A stretch of 64,000 bases of DNA from Planococcus maitriensis (GTDB lineage: Bacteria > Bacillota > Bacilli > Bacillales_A > Planococcaceae). The translations under genes and the position numbers were made by a program. This document shows, piece by piece, positions 42,383 to 50,872 of the stretch (position 1 is its first letter; each line of letters starts with the position of its first letter). The notes below the pieces were generated by a model. The model was not told the DNA's origin. It did no database searches and worked only from the letters and a program-made list of their open reading frames with translations. Location of the stretch: NCBI RefSeq assembly GCF_003289925.1, contig NZ_QLZQ01000004.1, positions 209,023 to 273,022 on the forward strand, given 5' to 3'.

Positions 42383-42772
42383 TCAAGCTAATTGCATGGT
42401 CCGAATTTTTGTTTTGGCAAAGCCGTAGAATAGGGTCATGAAAACCATCCCTAATACGAGCATGGCCACACTGCCCGCTAAATAAGCGGAGTCCATTTTG
42501 AATAAGATTTCTGTCCGGAACCAGGACTGGAACGGCAATCCGAAACCGAGCAATACCGTAAAGAACAGCACTTTCACTTTCCAATCCTTGCCTTTCATTT
42601 TCTTGATCGAGTTATTCACTAACAAACGGAGCAGCGCGAGGACGAGTCCAATTCCGAAAAAGATCAGCAAGAACATTTTGATCTCTTCATTCAATAAAAA
42701 TGCTTTCCCGAGCATATACAGAGCAACCAGCAGCGCAATCCCCATTACGGCCATTTTTTTCTTCATGTCCAT
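42383..42772 (-). CDS. Small multi-helix membrane protein divergent from a TetR regulator
   Basis: About 129 residues with four hydrophobic segments (roughly 6-24, 31-50, 66-84, 92-113). A basic loop NNSIKKMKGKDWKVK lies between the second and third. I do not recognise the family. AGGA lies 6 bases before the ATG at 42772. Its promoter region holds the perfect palindrome at 42790-42810, so it is almost certainly the target of the divergent TetR protein. That suggests a role in efflux or envelope stress, which is inferred. Confidence 0.72.
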   Translation of the reverse strand: MDMKKKMAVMGIALLVALYMLGKAFLLNEEIKMFLLIFFGIGLVLALLRLLVNNSIKKMKGKDWKVKVLFFTVLLGFGLPFQSWFRTEILFKMDSAYLAGSVAMLVLGMVFMTLFYGFAKTKIRTMQLA

Positions 42773-42789
42773 CACCTATCCTGTAATTT

Positions 42790-42841
42790 CACTCAACACA
42801 CTGTTGAGTGGTTACTATCTATTTTAAATGCCTGCTATACT
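42790..42841. promoter_or_regulatory. TetR-type operator and divergent promoter
   Basis: CACTCAACA-CAC-TGTTGAGTG (42790-42810) is a perfect palindrome with 9-base arms, the size of a TetR-family operator. Downstream on the plus strand TTACTA and the extended -10 TGCTATACT (42833-42841) serve the tetR gene. The palindrome lies 18 bases from the membrane-protein ATG, so binding should block that gene too. Confidence 0.8.
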
Positions 42842-42893
42842 GGAAGCAATAAACAGAAAAGACACAGCTGTTAAGCGGTTTGGAGGAGATAGC

Positions 42894-43481
42894 GTGCCAG
42901 CCATTTATGATGACATGAACGAAAAAACGAAAGCAAAAATCCAGGCAAGCTTCCTGCAGCTGCTGGCCAAAAAGAATTTCATCAAGATCTCTGTCCAGGA
43001 TATTTCCAAAGCATCCGGGATCAACCGGGGAACATTTTACCTGCATTACCTCAACAAATACGATTTGCTGGACCAAATGGAAGAACAGCTGCTCGACGGC
43101 CTGGCCCAACAGTTGAAAGAATTGCAGCCCGAAATGCTTTTGGCCGAAGCGGATAAAGGCAATGTGTCCATCCAATCCGTTGAAGTATTCCGCTATATCG
43201 AAATGAATGCTGCCGCTTTCCGCGCGTTTTTAAGTGAGCATAACCAAAATGGCTTCCACAAGCGGCTTAAAGGATTTTTCGTCGGCCATTTTATCGGCAA
43301 TATGCTTAAAAACGAACGATTCTTCCGAAGCGCCAGCGTGCCGGACGATTATCTGTCCACCTTCGCCACTTCCGCATTCCTCGGCCTCATCGAGCAATGG
43401 CTGGATAATGATTTGGCGGAGACGCCGGAAGAAATGGCGGAGATGTACATCCAGATCATCCTGTTCATCCGCAAGCTATAA
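42894..43481 (+). CDS. TetR/AcrR family transcriptional regulator
   Basis: 195 residues. The GTG at 42894 has GGAGGAG 5 bases upstream; a further upstream ATG would overlap the -10 box. The TetR helix-turn-helix is at about residues 12-55 (KKNFIKISVQDISKASGINRGTFYLHYLNKYDLL). A helical ligand-binding domain follows, ending in MAEMYIQIILFIRK. This subgroup resembles the TetR regulators of Bacillales envelope genes. The perfect palindrome between it and the divergent membrane protein is its likely operator. Confidence 0.9.
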   Translation: MPAIYDDMNEKTKAKIQASFLQLLAKKNFIKISVQDISKASGINRGTFYLHYLNKYDLLDQMEEQLLDGLAQQLKELQPEMLLAEADKGNVSIQSVEVFRYIEMNAAAFRAFLSEHNQNGFHKRLKGFFVGHFIGNMLKNERFFRSASVPDDYLSTFATSAFLGLIEQWLDNDLAETPEEMAEMYIQIILFIRKL

Positions 43482-43492
43482 TGGTTTAGCCT

Positions 43493-43532
43493 AAAAAAAC
43501 GCCAATCCTCTATAAATAGGGATTGGCGTTTT
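43493..43532. terminator. Bidirectional terminator
   Basis: AACGCCAATCC and GGATTGGCGTT arms have A/T tracts on both sides, between convergent genes. Confidence 0.9.
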
Positions 43533-43533
43533 C

Positions 43534-43755
43534 TTATTGTTCCTGCCCGCGCGGTGCTTTTGGCGGTTGGCACGTATCGCATTTGCGCTGGTTGTTCTTG
43601 TTGAACTTAGTGAAAGTCTTCTCGAAGTTATTGCCGCATGCGCATTTGAACAAGAGCTTTTGGGAGAATCCGTGGTATTCCGTCGACAATAACTTGCTGT
43701 CGGAATTGTTGTTGACGAATGTCCGGATTTTATCGATCGTCCATCGTTTATTCAT
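43534..43755 (-). CDS. Small zinc-ribbon protein
   Basis: 73 residues. The start at 43755 (ATG, GAGGTG 7 bases upstream) was preferred to upstream codons. The centre reads LLFKCACGNNFEKTFTKFNKNNQRKCDTC. Two Cys pairs (CxC and CxxC) 21-22 residues apart suit a zinc ribbon like those attached to phage or homing-endonuclease-like proteins. An N-terminal helix (WTIDKIRTFVNNN) precedes it. It is a single gene with a terminator just after the stop. It may bind nucleic acid (inference). Confidence 0.75.
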   Translation of the reverse strand: MNKRWTIDKIRTFVNNNSDSKLLSTEYHGFSQKLLFKCACGNNFEKTFTKFNKNNQRKCDTCQPPKAPRGQEQ

Positions 43756-43923
43756 TCTGTTACACCTCAATTTAGGATTGGCTGGAAGCTTTCGGGCATC
43801 TATTGCCTGGGACAACGCATAGTTGCCTTAAGTCATCTATTATAGCACGCCTCGAGCCATTCTGTAGCATTGTTCATGCCTGACTGGCAAAACACCTTCT
43901 GCCAAATACGATCTGTAAAAAAT

Positions 43924-43955
43924 TTGAATCTTTTTGTAGATTTGCTGCGTATAAT
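43924..43955 (+). promoter_or_regulatory. Possible promoter of the membrane protein at 44005
   Basis: TATAAT (43950-43955) is a perfect -10 box. The best -35, TTGAAT (43924-43929), is 20 bases away, wider than usual. Confidence 0.45.
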
Positions 43956-44004
43956 TTAACTGATAGCAACATACATCCATTTCACGAATGAAAGGCATGA
44001 TCTC

Positions 44005-44799
44005 ATGGGCATTGTCACATTAGTCATTTTGATTTTCTTACTTCCTTACGTCTGGTTTCTCTGGACTGGCATCAGCAACAAAACAGGCATGATGGAGAGA
44101 TATCGCTGGAAAAAACCGCTGGCCGCGCTCCTGTTACTGGTCATCCTCAGCGCAGCGCTGAATTATTTTTATTCCAACGCCTACCAGCTGGCATTTTTCC
44201 AGAACGGTTTTGAATTGATGGTCGGCCTCATTGTCGCCGGGGCCTTCCTTGTGATTCTGTCGATCATCAATATTATCGTCGGCATCGTTTATAAAAACGC
44301 CCCCAAATCGTTCCACAACCCGAAAGTGGCTTGGACAGTTTCAATGTTCCTGTGTGCCACAATCCTGTTTTTCATCGTCTGGGTTTATCCTTTAGCGGAA
44401 AAAGCATCGTATATCACACAGCTCGAGTCAGCGATTGCTGCTGCAAATGAACAGCAAGATGGCGAGGAAATCACTGTCGTGTTCATGAGCTCCGAAAAAC
44501 AATGCGTCCGCCGCAGAACCGAGAACTGCAACTCGAGCGATTACCAAAATACTTTTTTCGTCAAAAATAATTTAGACGACACGAAGCAAGTGCAAGTGCA
44601 AATACGTGCGCTCGACTACGAACAAAACGAATTGAAATCTGTGGAGTCCAAGATCATGACGCTTCAAGCAGGCGAACTGAAACTAGTCGAGACGGAAGAA
44701 ACATCGGACCAGGAAAGCATTTGGAGCCGCTCTTCATTTGAAACCGAAGTCCGGACGGCTTCTTACCAATCCATCTATCGTTACCGCGACGCCAATTAA
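44005..44799 (+). CDS. Membrane protein of unknown function
   Basis: 264 residues. Four hydrophobic segments lie in the first 140 residues (about 4-20, 38-54, 71-95, 110-130), followed by a soluble C-terminal domain. That domain has SSEKQCVRRRTENCNSSDYQ, whose two Cys could form a disulfide outside the cell, and the strand-rich NTFFVKNNLDDTKQVQVQIRALDYEQN. GAAAGG lies 9 bases before the ATG. It is a single gene with a shared terminator at 44798. No family recognised. Confidence 0.7.
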   Translation: MGIVTLVILIFLLPYVWFLWTGISNKTGMMERYRWKKPLAALLLLVILSAALNYFYSNAYQLAFFQNGFELMVGLIVAGAFLVILSIINIIVGIVYKNAPKSFHNPKVAWTVSMFLCATILFFIVWVYPLAEKASYITQLESAIAAANEQQDGEEITVVFMSSEKQCVRRRTENCNSSDYQNTFFVKNNLDDTKQVQVQIRALDYEQNELKSVESKIMTLQAGELKLVETEETSDQESIWSRSSFETEVRTASYQSIYRYRDAN

Positions 44800-44838
44800 A
44801 AAAATCCCTTTCCGCCTAGTTGCGGGAAGGGATTTTGC
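44798..44838. terminator. Bidirectional terminator
   Basis: AAAAATCCCTT and AAGGGATTTT arms, with inner CCGC/GCGG pairing, lie between convergent genes. Confidence 0.85.
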
Positions 44839-44840
44839 TT

Positions 44841-45833
44841 TTACGATTCAGTGTGCGTGCTGCTTCCTGCAGCGACCAGCTGGAATGCATCCAGCAAAGC
44901 GCGCACTTCATCGGTCGTCTCGGTGTGCATCAAATCATTGCGGAGTTCACCTGCACCGCGTACGCCACGCACATAAATCTTGAAGAAACGGCGCAACGGC
45001 TTGAAGGCGATCGGCTCGGTTTCCGTCGAGTATTTATCGTGAAGGTCCAAATGCAAGCGCAACAAGTCGAACAATTCCTGCGTGCTGTGTTCACGAGGCA
45101 CTTCCTCGAATGCAAACGGGTTATGGAAAATCCCGCGCCCGATCATGACGCCGTCGATGCCGTATTTATCTGCCAGCTCCTGGCCGGTCTTGCGGTCCGG
45201 GATGTCACCGTTAATGGTGATCAAAGTATCCGGTGCGATCTCGTCGCGCAGCGCTTTGATCTCCGGGATCAATTCCCAATGCGCAGGCACGGCGCTCATT
45301 TCCTTTTTCGTGCGCAAATGGATCGACAGGTTGGCGATGTCCTGCTCCAAAATATGCGTTAGCCAGCCTTTCCATTCGTCGACACTTGTATAGCCAAGTC
45401 GCGTCTTGACGCTGACAGGCAATCCGCCCATTTTCGCGGCTTGGATGATCTCCGCTGCGTTATCAGGATAATTGATCAAGCCGCTGCCTTTTCCTTTGGC
45501 GGCAACGTTCGGTACGGGGCAGCCCATATTGATGTCGACGCCTTTAAAGCCTTGCGCCGCCATGCCGATGCTCATCTCGCGGAAATGTTCCGGCTTGTTG
45601 CCCCAGATATGGGCGACGATCGGCTGCTCATCTTCCGTGAACGTCAAACGCCCGCGCACGCTGTGGATGCCTTCCGGATGGCAATAGCTTTCCGTATTCG
45701 TAAATTCCGTGAAATACACATCAGGGCTCGCCGCTGCCGCTACGACATGGCGAAATACCACATTCGTCACATCTTCCATCGGCGCTAATACAAAAAATGG
45801 CTTCGGCAATTCACGCCAAAAATTCTCTTTCAT
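44841..45833 (-). CDS. dus: tRNA-dihydrouridine synthase
   Basis: 330 residues. Dus TIM-barrel motifs: [16 protein letters not shown] (FMN phosphate loop), [22 protein letters not shown] with the catalytic Cys, [10 protein letters not shown], and [14 protein letters not shown]. The enzyme reduces uridines in the tRNA D-loop using FMN and [16 protein letters not shown] and the overall pattern put it in a Bacillales side branch rather than the classic DusB. GGAATT precedes the ATG weakly. It is a single gene. Confidence 0.92.
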   Translation of the reverse strand: MKENFWRELPKPFFVLAPMEDVTNVVFRHVVAAAASPDVYFTEFTNTESYCHPEGIHSVRGRLTFTEDEQPIVAHIWGNKPEHFREMSIGMAAQGFKGVDINMGCPVPNVAAKGKGSGLINYPDNAAEIIQAAKMGGLPVSVKTRLGYTSVDEWKGWLTHILEQDIANLSIHLRTKKEMSAVPAHWELIPEIKALRDEIAPDTLITINGDIPDRKTGQELADKYGIDGVMIGRGIFHNPFAFEEVPREHSTQELFDLLRLHLDLHDKYSTETEPIAFKPLRRFFKIYVRGVRGAGELRNDLMHTETTDEVRALLDAFQLVAAGSSTHTES

Positions 45834-46016
45834 AACTCAATTCCAATCCTTTCCTTGCGGGATGAAGCAGTCCTTCATCCGAAAATTCACTGTCATCTAT
45901 AATTGAAATCCGAAACGATCAAACGATTCAATATGTCCTATCTTTTCTTAACCTTATACAGTTTACACGATTCCACGCGCTGTGGAAAGAGAGTCGCTCC
46001 TGCTTCCGCTTGAACG

Positions 46017-46058
46017 CAAAAGCCCTTCCCGCAATCCGAAGATTGCCTGGAAGGGCTG
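46017..46058 (-). terminator. Terminator after the threonine aldolase gene
   Basis: AGCCCTTCC and GGAAGGGCT outer arms, with inner GCAATC/GATTGC pairing, are followed on the minus strand by TTTTGCG. Confidence 0.75.
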
Positions 46059-46071
46059 AATAGACCATCTT

Positions 46072-47172
46072 CTATTCACTAAAGCGTTCTTTCATCTTTT
46101 GATCCAATCGCTTGAACGCCTGTTGAACCAAATCTGCTGGTATTTCTGCGTACCGGTCTCCCATCGACATTTCAAAATAACACGACCCGCTGTCGATTTC
46201 TTTCAAATAACTGGTGAGGCCGATCCCCGTTTCTTGCTCAAGCTCCACGATGACCGGTTCTATTTCTTCTTTAGGATGCGAGAAATGGACATGGAACATA
46301 TTCGAAACCGGCACTTCCGGCAAAGTCGCAATGTCCTGGCAGGAATTAAAGAGCGCCGCCACTCGCTTCGCTGCTTCGTAATACTGTCCCATCTTGCCGG
46401 AGCGCTCGTCGAAAGAATAATCGGCCGAGATGATATACGGATAGAGGCTGATCAAATCGCCACCATGGCGCCTTTTCCACACTTTCGATTGCTTTGCGAA
46501 CGCTTCGTCCCCAGCCAGGATGGCGCCGGCAATTCCGCCGATTCCTTTGTATAAGGATAAATAGACGCTATCGAATAAAGCACAAATTTCCGCTGCGGAC
46601 TTTTCGTAATAAGGAGTGACTTCCAGTAAGCGGGCGCCGTCGAGATGAAGCTTGATCTGATTTTCGCGGCAATAGTGCGAGATTTGTTCCAGCGTCTCGA
46701 AGCTTGGCAATTGCCCGCCAATTTCACGCTGCGGCAATTCCAGCAGCACCACTGCCACTTCCTCGTCCAACTCCGCCACATCTTTCAATTCCACGACACG
46801 GTCCGGGTCCGTCAAATACACCGATTCGATGCCATGCAATTCTTTCAAACCGTCTTCTTCATGGATTTCCAAATGGCTGAGCGGATGGTAGGCCACTCGT
46901 TTCAGCCCTTTATCGTCGCACCAAATCCGCAGCGCAATCTGTTGCGCCATCGTGCCGCTCGGGAAGAAAACTGCCGTCTCTTTTCCTAAAAACGCCGCCA
47001 TCTTCTCCTGAAATTCTTCAATAACCTGCCCACTTCCATACAAATCACTTTCGACATCATCCGCGATGTCTTCAAAAGCCTGTTTCAACACGCCGGCGTT
47101 GCGCGTGCCGTGATTCGCCAATTGATACGTCGATTGCTTAAAGGCCGCTTGCAGTCGATTGAGTTCAGCCAA
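46072..47172 (-). CDS. Threonine aldolase / beta-eliminating lyase family PLP enzyme
   Basis: 366 residues of fold-type I PLP enzyme. The PLP lysine is in YLSLYKGIGGIAGAIL. AVFFPSGTMAQQIAL supplies the phosphate/cofactor loop, and IKLHLDGARLLEV has the Asp that binds the pyridine ring. The N-terminal NHGTRNAGVLKQAFEDI and VESDLYGSGQVIEEFQ are usual for low-specificity threonine aldolases, which split threonine to glycine and acetaldehyde. The TTG at 47172 (GAGGAG, 8-base spacing) fits better than the GTG at 47181, which touches the binding site. It lies 12 bases behind the GGDEF gene. Confidence 0.85.
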   Translation of the reverse strand: MAELNRLQAAFKQSTYQLANHGTRNAGVLKQAFEDIADDVESDLYGSGQVIEEFQEKMAAFLGKETAVFFPSGTMAQQIALRIWCDDKGLKRVAYHPLSHLEIHEEDGLKELHGIESVYLTDPDRVVELKDVAELDEEVAVVLLELPQREIGGQLPSFETLEQISHYCRENQIKLHLDGARLLEVTPYYEKSAAEICALFDSVYLSLYKGIGGIAGAILAGDEAFAKQSKVWKRRHGGDLISLYPYIISADYSFDERSGKMGQYYEAAKRVAALFNSCQDIATLPEVPVSNMFHVHFSHPKEEIEPVIVELEQETGIGLTSYLKEIDSGSCYFEMSMGDRYAEIPADLVQQAFKRLDQKMKERFSE

Positions 47173-47184
47173 TATCCCCACTCC

Positions 47185-48144
47185 TCAAAACGCATTATTT
47201 TGAACTGAATAGAACGTATAGCGGTTCTTCCCTGCTTTTTTCGACTGATACAATGCTTGGTCTGCTTGTTGAAGAAGTTCTTTCAAATCACAATCCCCAC
47301 CGGCCGCATATTGGGCAATGCCGATGCTCGCCGACAGCGGGTAATCGGCTTCCCAATCACTCAAGCTGTCAAGCAGACGGTTTGCCCATTCACTTAATTC
47401 CGCTGCACTGGCTGGTTCGGTAAAACAGACCAGAAATTCATCTCCGCCAAGGCGGATCGCCAAAGCATCCGGATGGACGGCAGTAAACCGCTGCAGCTTT
47501 GAGGCCACTTCTTTTAATACCACATCTCCCGTATCATGGCCGTACAGATCATTGACCTTTTTAAAGCCATCCAAATCGAGAAAGAATACTGCGCCTCCCG
47601 CTTTTGAATTTCCTTCAAAGAATCGCGTGAGAAAATGGCGATTGTACAGATCCGTCAGCGAATCCCGGTATGCAAAGCGCTCGAGATCCAAGTAATAAGT
47701 GAACATCCGCACAATTCGCTGCAATAAAGTGATGCTTTTTGTATCGAACTGGCTTTTTTCATCGTTCACCGCACATAAAGTGCCGAACCGCTCCCCATTA
47801 ATGAAGGAAATCGGCAGCCCCAAATACGAGCGCACATTGGCCGCTTCGAGCTTTTCCTCAAATGCTCCCAATGCATGCCCGTCTTTGACATCTTCATAGA
47901 CCAATGGCTGCTTGTTCTTGAAATCGATGCGGCTGCACAGTGAATCCTCCAAATTCAACATTAAGCCCTCCGCTATGGGGATCGCCGTATCGTTTGGTGA
48001 ATGCTTCAAAATTATTTGCTGGGCTTCGCTCATGGAGCTCAAGTAAAACAATTGATCCGGCAAAACCTCTTTGGCCAGGCCGATTACATCTTCCGCCAGC
48101 TCATCAAAATTCTTATACATTTCCAATTCCCGAAATGTCACCAT
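47185..48144 (-). CDS. GAF-GGDEF diguanylate cyclase
   Basis: About 319 residues. An N-terminal GAF-like sensor (about 1-150; CSRIDFKNKQPLVYEDV, VRSYLGLPISFINGERFGTLCAVND) is followed by a GGDEF domain (about 160-319). The domain has DSLTDLYNRHFLTRFF, VFFLDLDGFKKVNDLYGHDTGD and an intact RLGGDEF active site, so it should make cyclic di-GMP. I see no RxxD inhibitory site just upstream. No signal peptide, so it is cytoplasmic. GAGGTG supports the second of two adjacent ATGs. It is co-directional with the threonine aldolase gene, 12 bases apart. Confidence 0.9.
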   Translation of the reverse strand: MVTFRELEMYKNFDELAEDVIGLAKEVLPDQLFYLSSMSEAQQIILKHSPNDTAIPIAEGLMLNLEDSLCSRIDFKNKQPLVYEDVKDGHALGAFEEKLEAANVRSYLGLPISFINGERFGTLCAVNDEKSQFDTKSITLLQRIVRMFTYYLDLERFAYRDSLTDLYNRHFLTRFFEGNSKAGGAVFFLDLDGFKKVNDLYGHDTGDVVLKEVASKLQRFTAVHPDALAIRLGGDEFLVCFTEPASAAELSEWANRLLDSLSDWEADYPLSASIGIAQYAAGGDCDLKELLQQADQALYQSKKAGKNRYTFYSVQNNAF

Positions 48145-48298
48145 CATTAAGCACCTCAATTAGTGTCAGATTTCTTGTTCATCTTCTTTTGGTAAATTAA
48201 TCTAACAGCACTTATAAATAGCCAATATTTAACTATATTTATTAAAGTTTAACATAGAACGGCAGCCCGTGAAGCTTTCTTCAAAGACAGTGAAATAA

Positions 48299-48347
48299 CA
48301 AAAACCCCGGATGGCAGCGCATGAATACGCAGTCCATCCAAGGTTTA
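48299..48347 (-). terminator. Terminator after the DegV gene
   Basis: On the minus strand AACCTTGGATGG and CCATCCGGGGTTTTTG arms, with inner TGCG/CGC pairing, form a long hairpin ending in a T-tract. Confidence 0.7.
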
Positions 48348-48364
48348 TGGTGATTTTTCCTGAT

Positions 48365-49210
48365 TTAATAACTGACCCAGCTCAAGCCGGTCGTGCCTTC
48401 TCCGGCATGGACGCCCACACAGACGCTCAATGGGATGACGTCCACTTTAAGTCCCGAAAATTCCTTCATCAATTCATTTTTCCACGCTTCCGCACCGGCT
48501 TCATTATTGCAATGAATGACCGCCACTTCCGGCACCATGCCAGTTTCCATATCCGCGCGCAAGGCCGAATTGACGCTTTCCTTAGCGCGTTTGTTTGAAC
48601 GGACTTTTTCTTTCATCGTCGTGACACCATCCACAAAGGTGATGACCACTTTGATATTGAGGATATTGCTGAGAAACGCCTGCGTCCCTGACACCCGTCC
48701 GCTTTTATGCAATTGGTTCAAACTCGATGGAATGAACGATAGATGCGATTTGGTGGTTAATTGATTGATGGTCTCTACGACTTCTTCGGGTTCTTTGCCG
48801 GCTGCGAACAATTCGTTGCCGATTTCGATCATTTTCCCCATCGGGAACGAACCGATTTTCGAGTCGACTGGATACACTTTGAAATCCGCCATCTCGGCAG
48901 CTGATTGCGCGCTGTCGAATGTGCCGGACAGGCCGCTCGACAAATGAAGCGCCACAGCAAAATCATAGCCTTCCGCTTGCAGTTTTTCATATAAAGCCAT
49001 CATTTCGCCGATGGCCGGCTGTGAAGTTTTCGGCGACACTTTCGCCGCACGTAATTTATCGTAAAATTCTCCCTGCGTCAGGTCGATCGACTCTCGGTAC
49101 GACCCGTCGTCAAACACGACACTAAGGGGCAATACATAGACATTATGCCTTTGGATGAATGCATCATCCAATTGCGCTGCTGTATCCGTGATCCATGCGA
49201 TTTTTTTCAT
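48365..49210 (-). CDS. DegV family fatty-acid-binding protein
   Basis: 281 residues with the two-domain DegV fold. The first strand is IAWITDTAAQL, and the ligand-site motifs are KTSQPAIGEM and ALHLSSGLSGTFDSA; the C-terminus is VGVHAGEGTTGLSWV. DegV/FakB proteins present fatty acids to the kinase FakA for phosphorylation and phospholipid synthesis. GAGGGG precedes the ATG. It is a single gene with its own terminator. Which DegV paralogue this is, and which acyl chain it binds, cannot be told. Confidence 0.9.
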   Translation of the reverse strand: MKKIAWITDTAAQLDDAFIQRHNVYVLPLSVVFDDGSYRESIDLTQGEFYDKLRAAKVSPKTSQPAIGEMMALYEKLQAEGYDFAVALHLSSGLSGTFDSAQSAAEMADFKVYPVDSKIGSFPMGKMIEIGNELFAAGKEPEEVVETINQLTTKSHLSFIPSSLNQLHKSGRVSGTQAFLSNILNIKVVITFVDGVTTMKEKVRSNKRAKESVNSALRADMETGMVPEVAVIHCNNEAGAEAWKNELMKEFSGLKVDVIPLSVCVGVHAGEGTTGLSWVSY

Positions 49211-49385
49211 TCTAAAAATTCCCCTCTAGATGCGAATTCCATATCGGAAGCAGTTGTCTGCTCTTGTTAACTTACAGGAGGCGCAGCCACAGCGGCTAGT
49301 GACAGATGTCACATAAGGAAAAATTAATGTAAGCGTCGACATAATTTGCACTTATCTCCGTAATTTCTTTCCAATTATAAAAAGA

Positions 49386-49417
49386 AAAAAGCCGCAGATC
49401 CCTGAAGATCAGCGGCG
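49386..49417 (-). terminator. Terminator of the metQ-monooxygenase S-box operon
   Basis: GCCGCTGATC and GATCTGCGGC arms are followed on the minus strand by TTTTTTC. It lies about 260 bases past the stop codon at 49679, with repeat copy D in between. Confidence 0.75.
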
Positions 49418-49431
49418 CAAGTATAACTAAC

Positions 49432-49560
49432 CGTATTTTCCAAAGCTTATTGATCGCTTTCCGCGGGGCGGGAATCGAGCCTCCTCATCCGCTGCGCTAC
49501 TTGCGGGGTCTCTCAAACCCACTGATCCCGCTGGAGTCGATCAAACGCTTCTCCAAATAC
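49432..49560 (-). repeat. Dispersed intergenic repeat, copy D (129 bp, short form)
   Basis: Minus orientation relative to copy A. It starts GTATTTTCCAAAGCTTAT and ends ACGCTTCTCCAAATAC, with arms pairing over about 40 bases. Both arms carry GCGGG-type sequence, as in copy A. It lacks the inner block of copies A, E and F. It lies between the monooxygenase-like gene and its terminator. Confidence 0.8.
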
Positions 49561-49678
49561 TCAGCTAGAACATTGAATTTTGGTTGTAGAAAAAGTAGAC
49601 TTCTTTTTTATTCACAGTAGATGGTGGACTTGTTTAATACTCTCGACTGTTAATCCTATAAGTATCAGCGGCTCCATC

Positions 49679-50854
49679 TTATTTAACCGGTTGTTTCGAT
49701 TTCGCTTTGCCGATCGCAAAATCCGCAAGCGATGGAATGAGCATGTCTTCCATCGGCGGGTTGTGAAGTCCCGCCCGCACATCGCGGTAATAGCGCTGCA
49801 AAGGCGATTTTTCCGACAGGCTGTGTGCACCTGCGACGCGCATCGCCAAATCTACGATATCGACAGCTGAATTCGTCACCGCGACTTTCACGGCCCCGAG
49901 TTCCGCAGCCATCTGCGAGCGCTGTTCGTCGTCCGATTCGTCCCATTGTTTCGCGACGGAATAAAGAAAGTGCCGCGCCCGCTGCAATTCCAATTCGATT
50001 TGGCCGATCTTTTGTTTCACGTTCGGCAGCTCGATGATCGGCCCGTTCAAACTGTTCGGCGAATAATCTTGCGCAAAACGAATCGCGTAATCCTGCGCAG
50101 CCTGAGCGATTCCGAGATAACACGCCGGAATATGCAAAAGCCATCCGGCCGGCTGCTTTTTACCGGGCACACTGATCTCGACCAACGCCGATTCCTCGAC
50201 TCGGACATTCGTCAACACCAAATCATGGCTTCCCGTGCCGGTCATCGCCACACTATCCCATGTTTCGTCGATCGCTATACCGTCAGCCGACCGCGGAATG
50301 AGGAAATAGCCCACTTCTCCGGTTTCTTCAATCACAGCGGTCACGTTGAAGTAATCCAATACCGGCGCCATCGACGTGAACGACTTGCGTCCATCAATGA
50401 CCCACGAACCGCCAACTTTTCTCGCTGTGGTCGATGGCTTGCCGCCTCTTGTCGGGCTGCCGGTCTGCTTTTCGGTCGCACAATTATTGATCAATGCGCC
50501 GCGTGCTTTGATATCGTCAAATAAAGCTTCAAGCACTGATTCGTCCCATTTACCGGTCTCGCCCAAATCTTGAACGATGCCCATATGCCAACCGATTGAC
50601 AAACCGGTCGACCCGTCCGCGCGGCTGATCGCTTCCTGATAGCGCAGCATCTCAGACAAGGAAATGCCCGCTCCGCCGTATTCTTTCGGAATCGTCAACG
50701 CGGGGTAATTGATCGCTTTCAGTTCCTCAAAATTCTCAAATGGAAATTTTCGTTCCAAATCATTGTGCGCGGCCCGTTCCGTAAACGGTGCGACGGTTTC
50801 ATTCAATATGTCCATGCGTTCTTCAAACGTCTTCGCTTTTAGGATATCCATCAT
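49679..50854 (-). CDS. Acyl-CoA dehydrogenase-fold enzyme (SfnB/DszC-like) under SAM-I control
   Basis: 391 residues with the acyl-CoA dehydrogenase fold: IPKEYGGAGISLSEMLRYQ, NNCATEKQTGSPTRGGKP, DGRKSFTSMAPVLDYFNV, and a C-terminal helical domain with MRVAGAHSLSEKSPLQRYYRDVRAG. The HSLxxxSPLQRYYRD pattern is typical of the flavin monooxygenase-like branch (DszC, SfnB, BEC-type), which oxygenates sulfur compounds, rather than true acyl-CoA dehydrogenases. I see no catalytic Glu in the acyl-CoA position. It lies 18 bases behind metQ, and both genes follow the SAM-I riboswitch at 51764. This strengthens a sulfur role. It would need a flavin reductase from elsewhere. Confidence 0.85.
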   Translation of the reverse strand: MMDILKAKTFEERMDILNETVAPFTERAAHNDLERKFPFENFEELKAINYPALTIPKEYGGAGISLSEMLRYQEAISRADGSTGLSIGWHMGIVQDLGETGKWDESVLEALFDDIKARGALINNCATEKQTGSPTRGGKPSTTARKVGGSWVIDGRKSFTSMAPVLDYFNVTAVIEETGEVGYFLIPRSADGIAIDETWDSVAMTGTGSHDLVLTNVRVEESALVEISVPGKKQPAGWLLHIPACYLGIAQAAQDYAIRFAQDYSPNSLNGPIIELPNVKQKIGQIELELQRARHFLYSVAKQWDESDDEQRSQMAAELGAVKVAVTNSAVDIVDLAMRVAGAHSLSEKSPLQRYYRDVRAGLHNPPMEDMLIPSLADFAIGKAKSKQPVK

Positions 50855-50872
50855 TCTTCACCTTTCTCCTAG

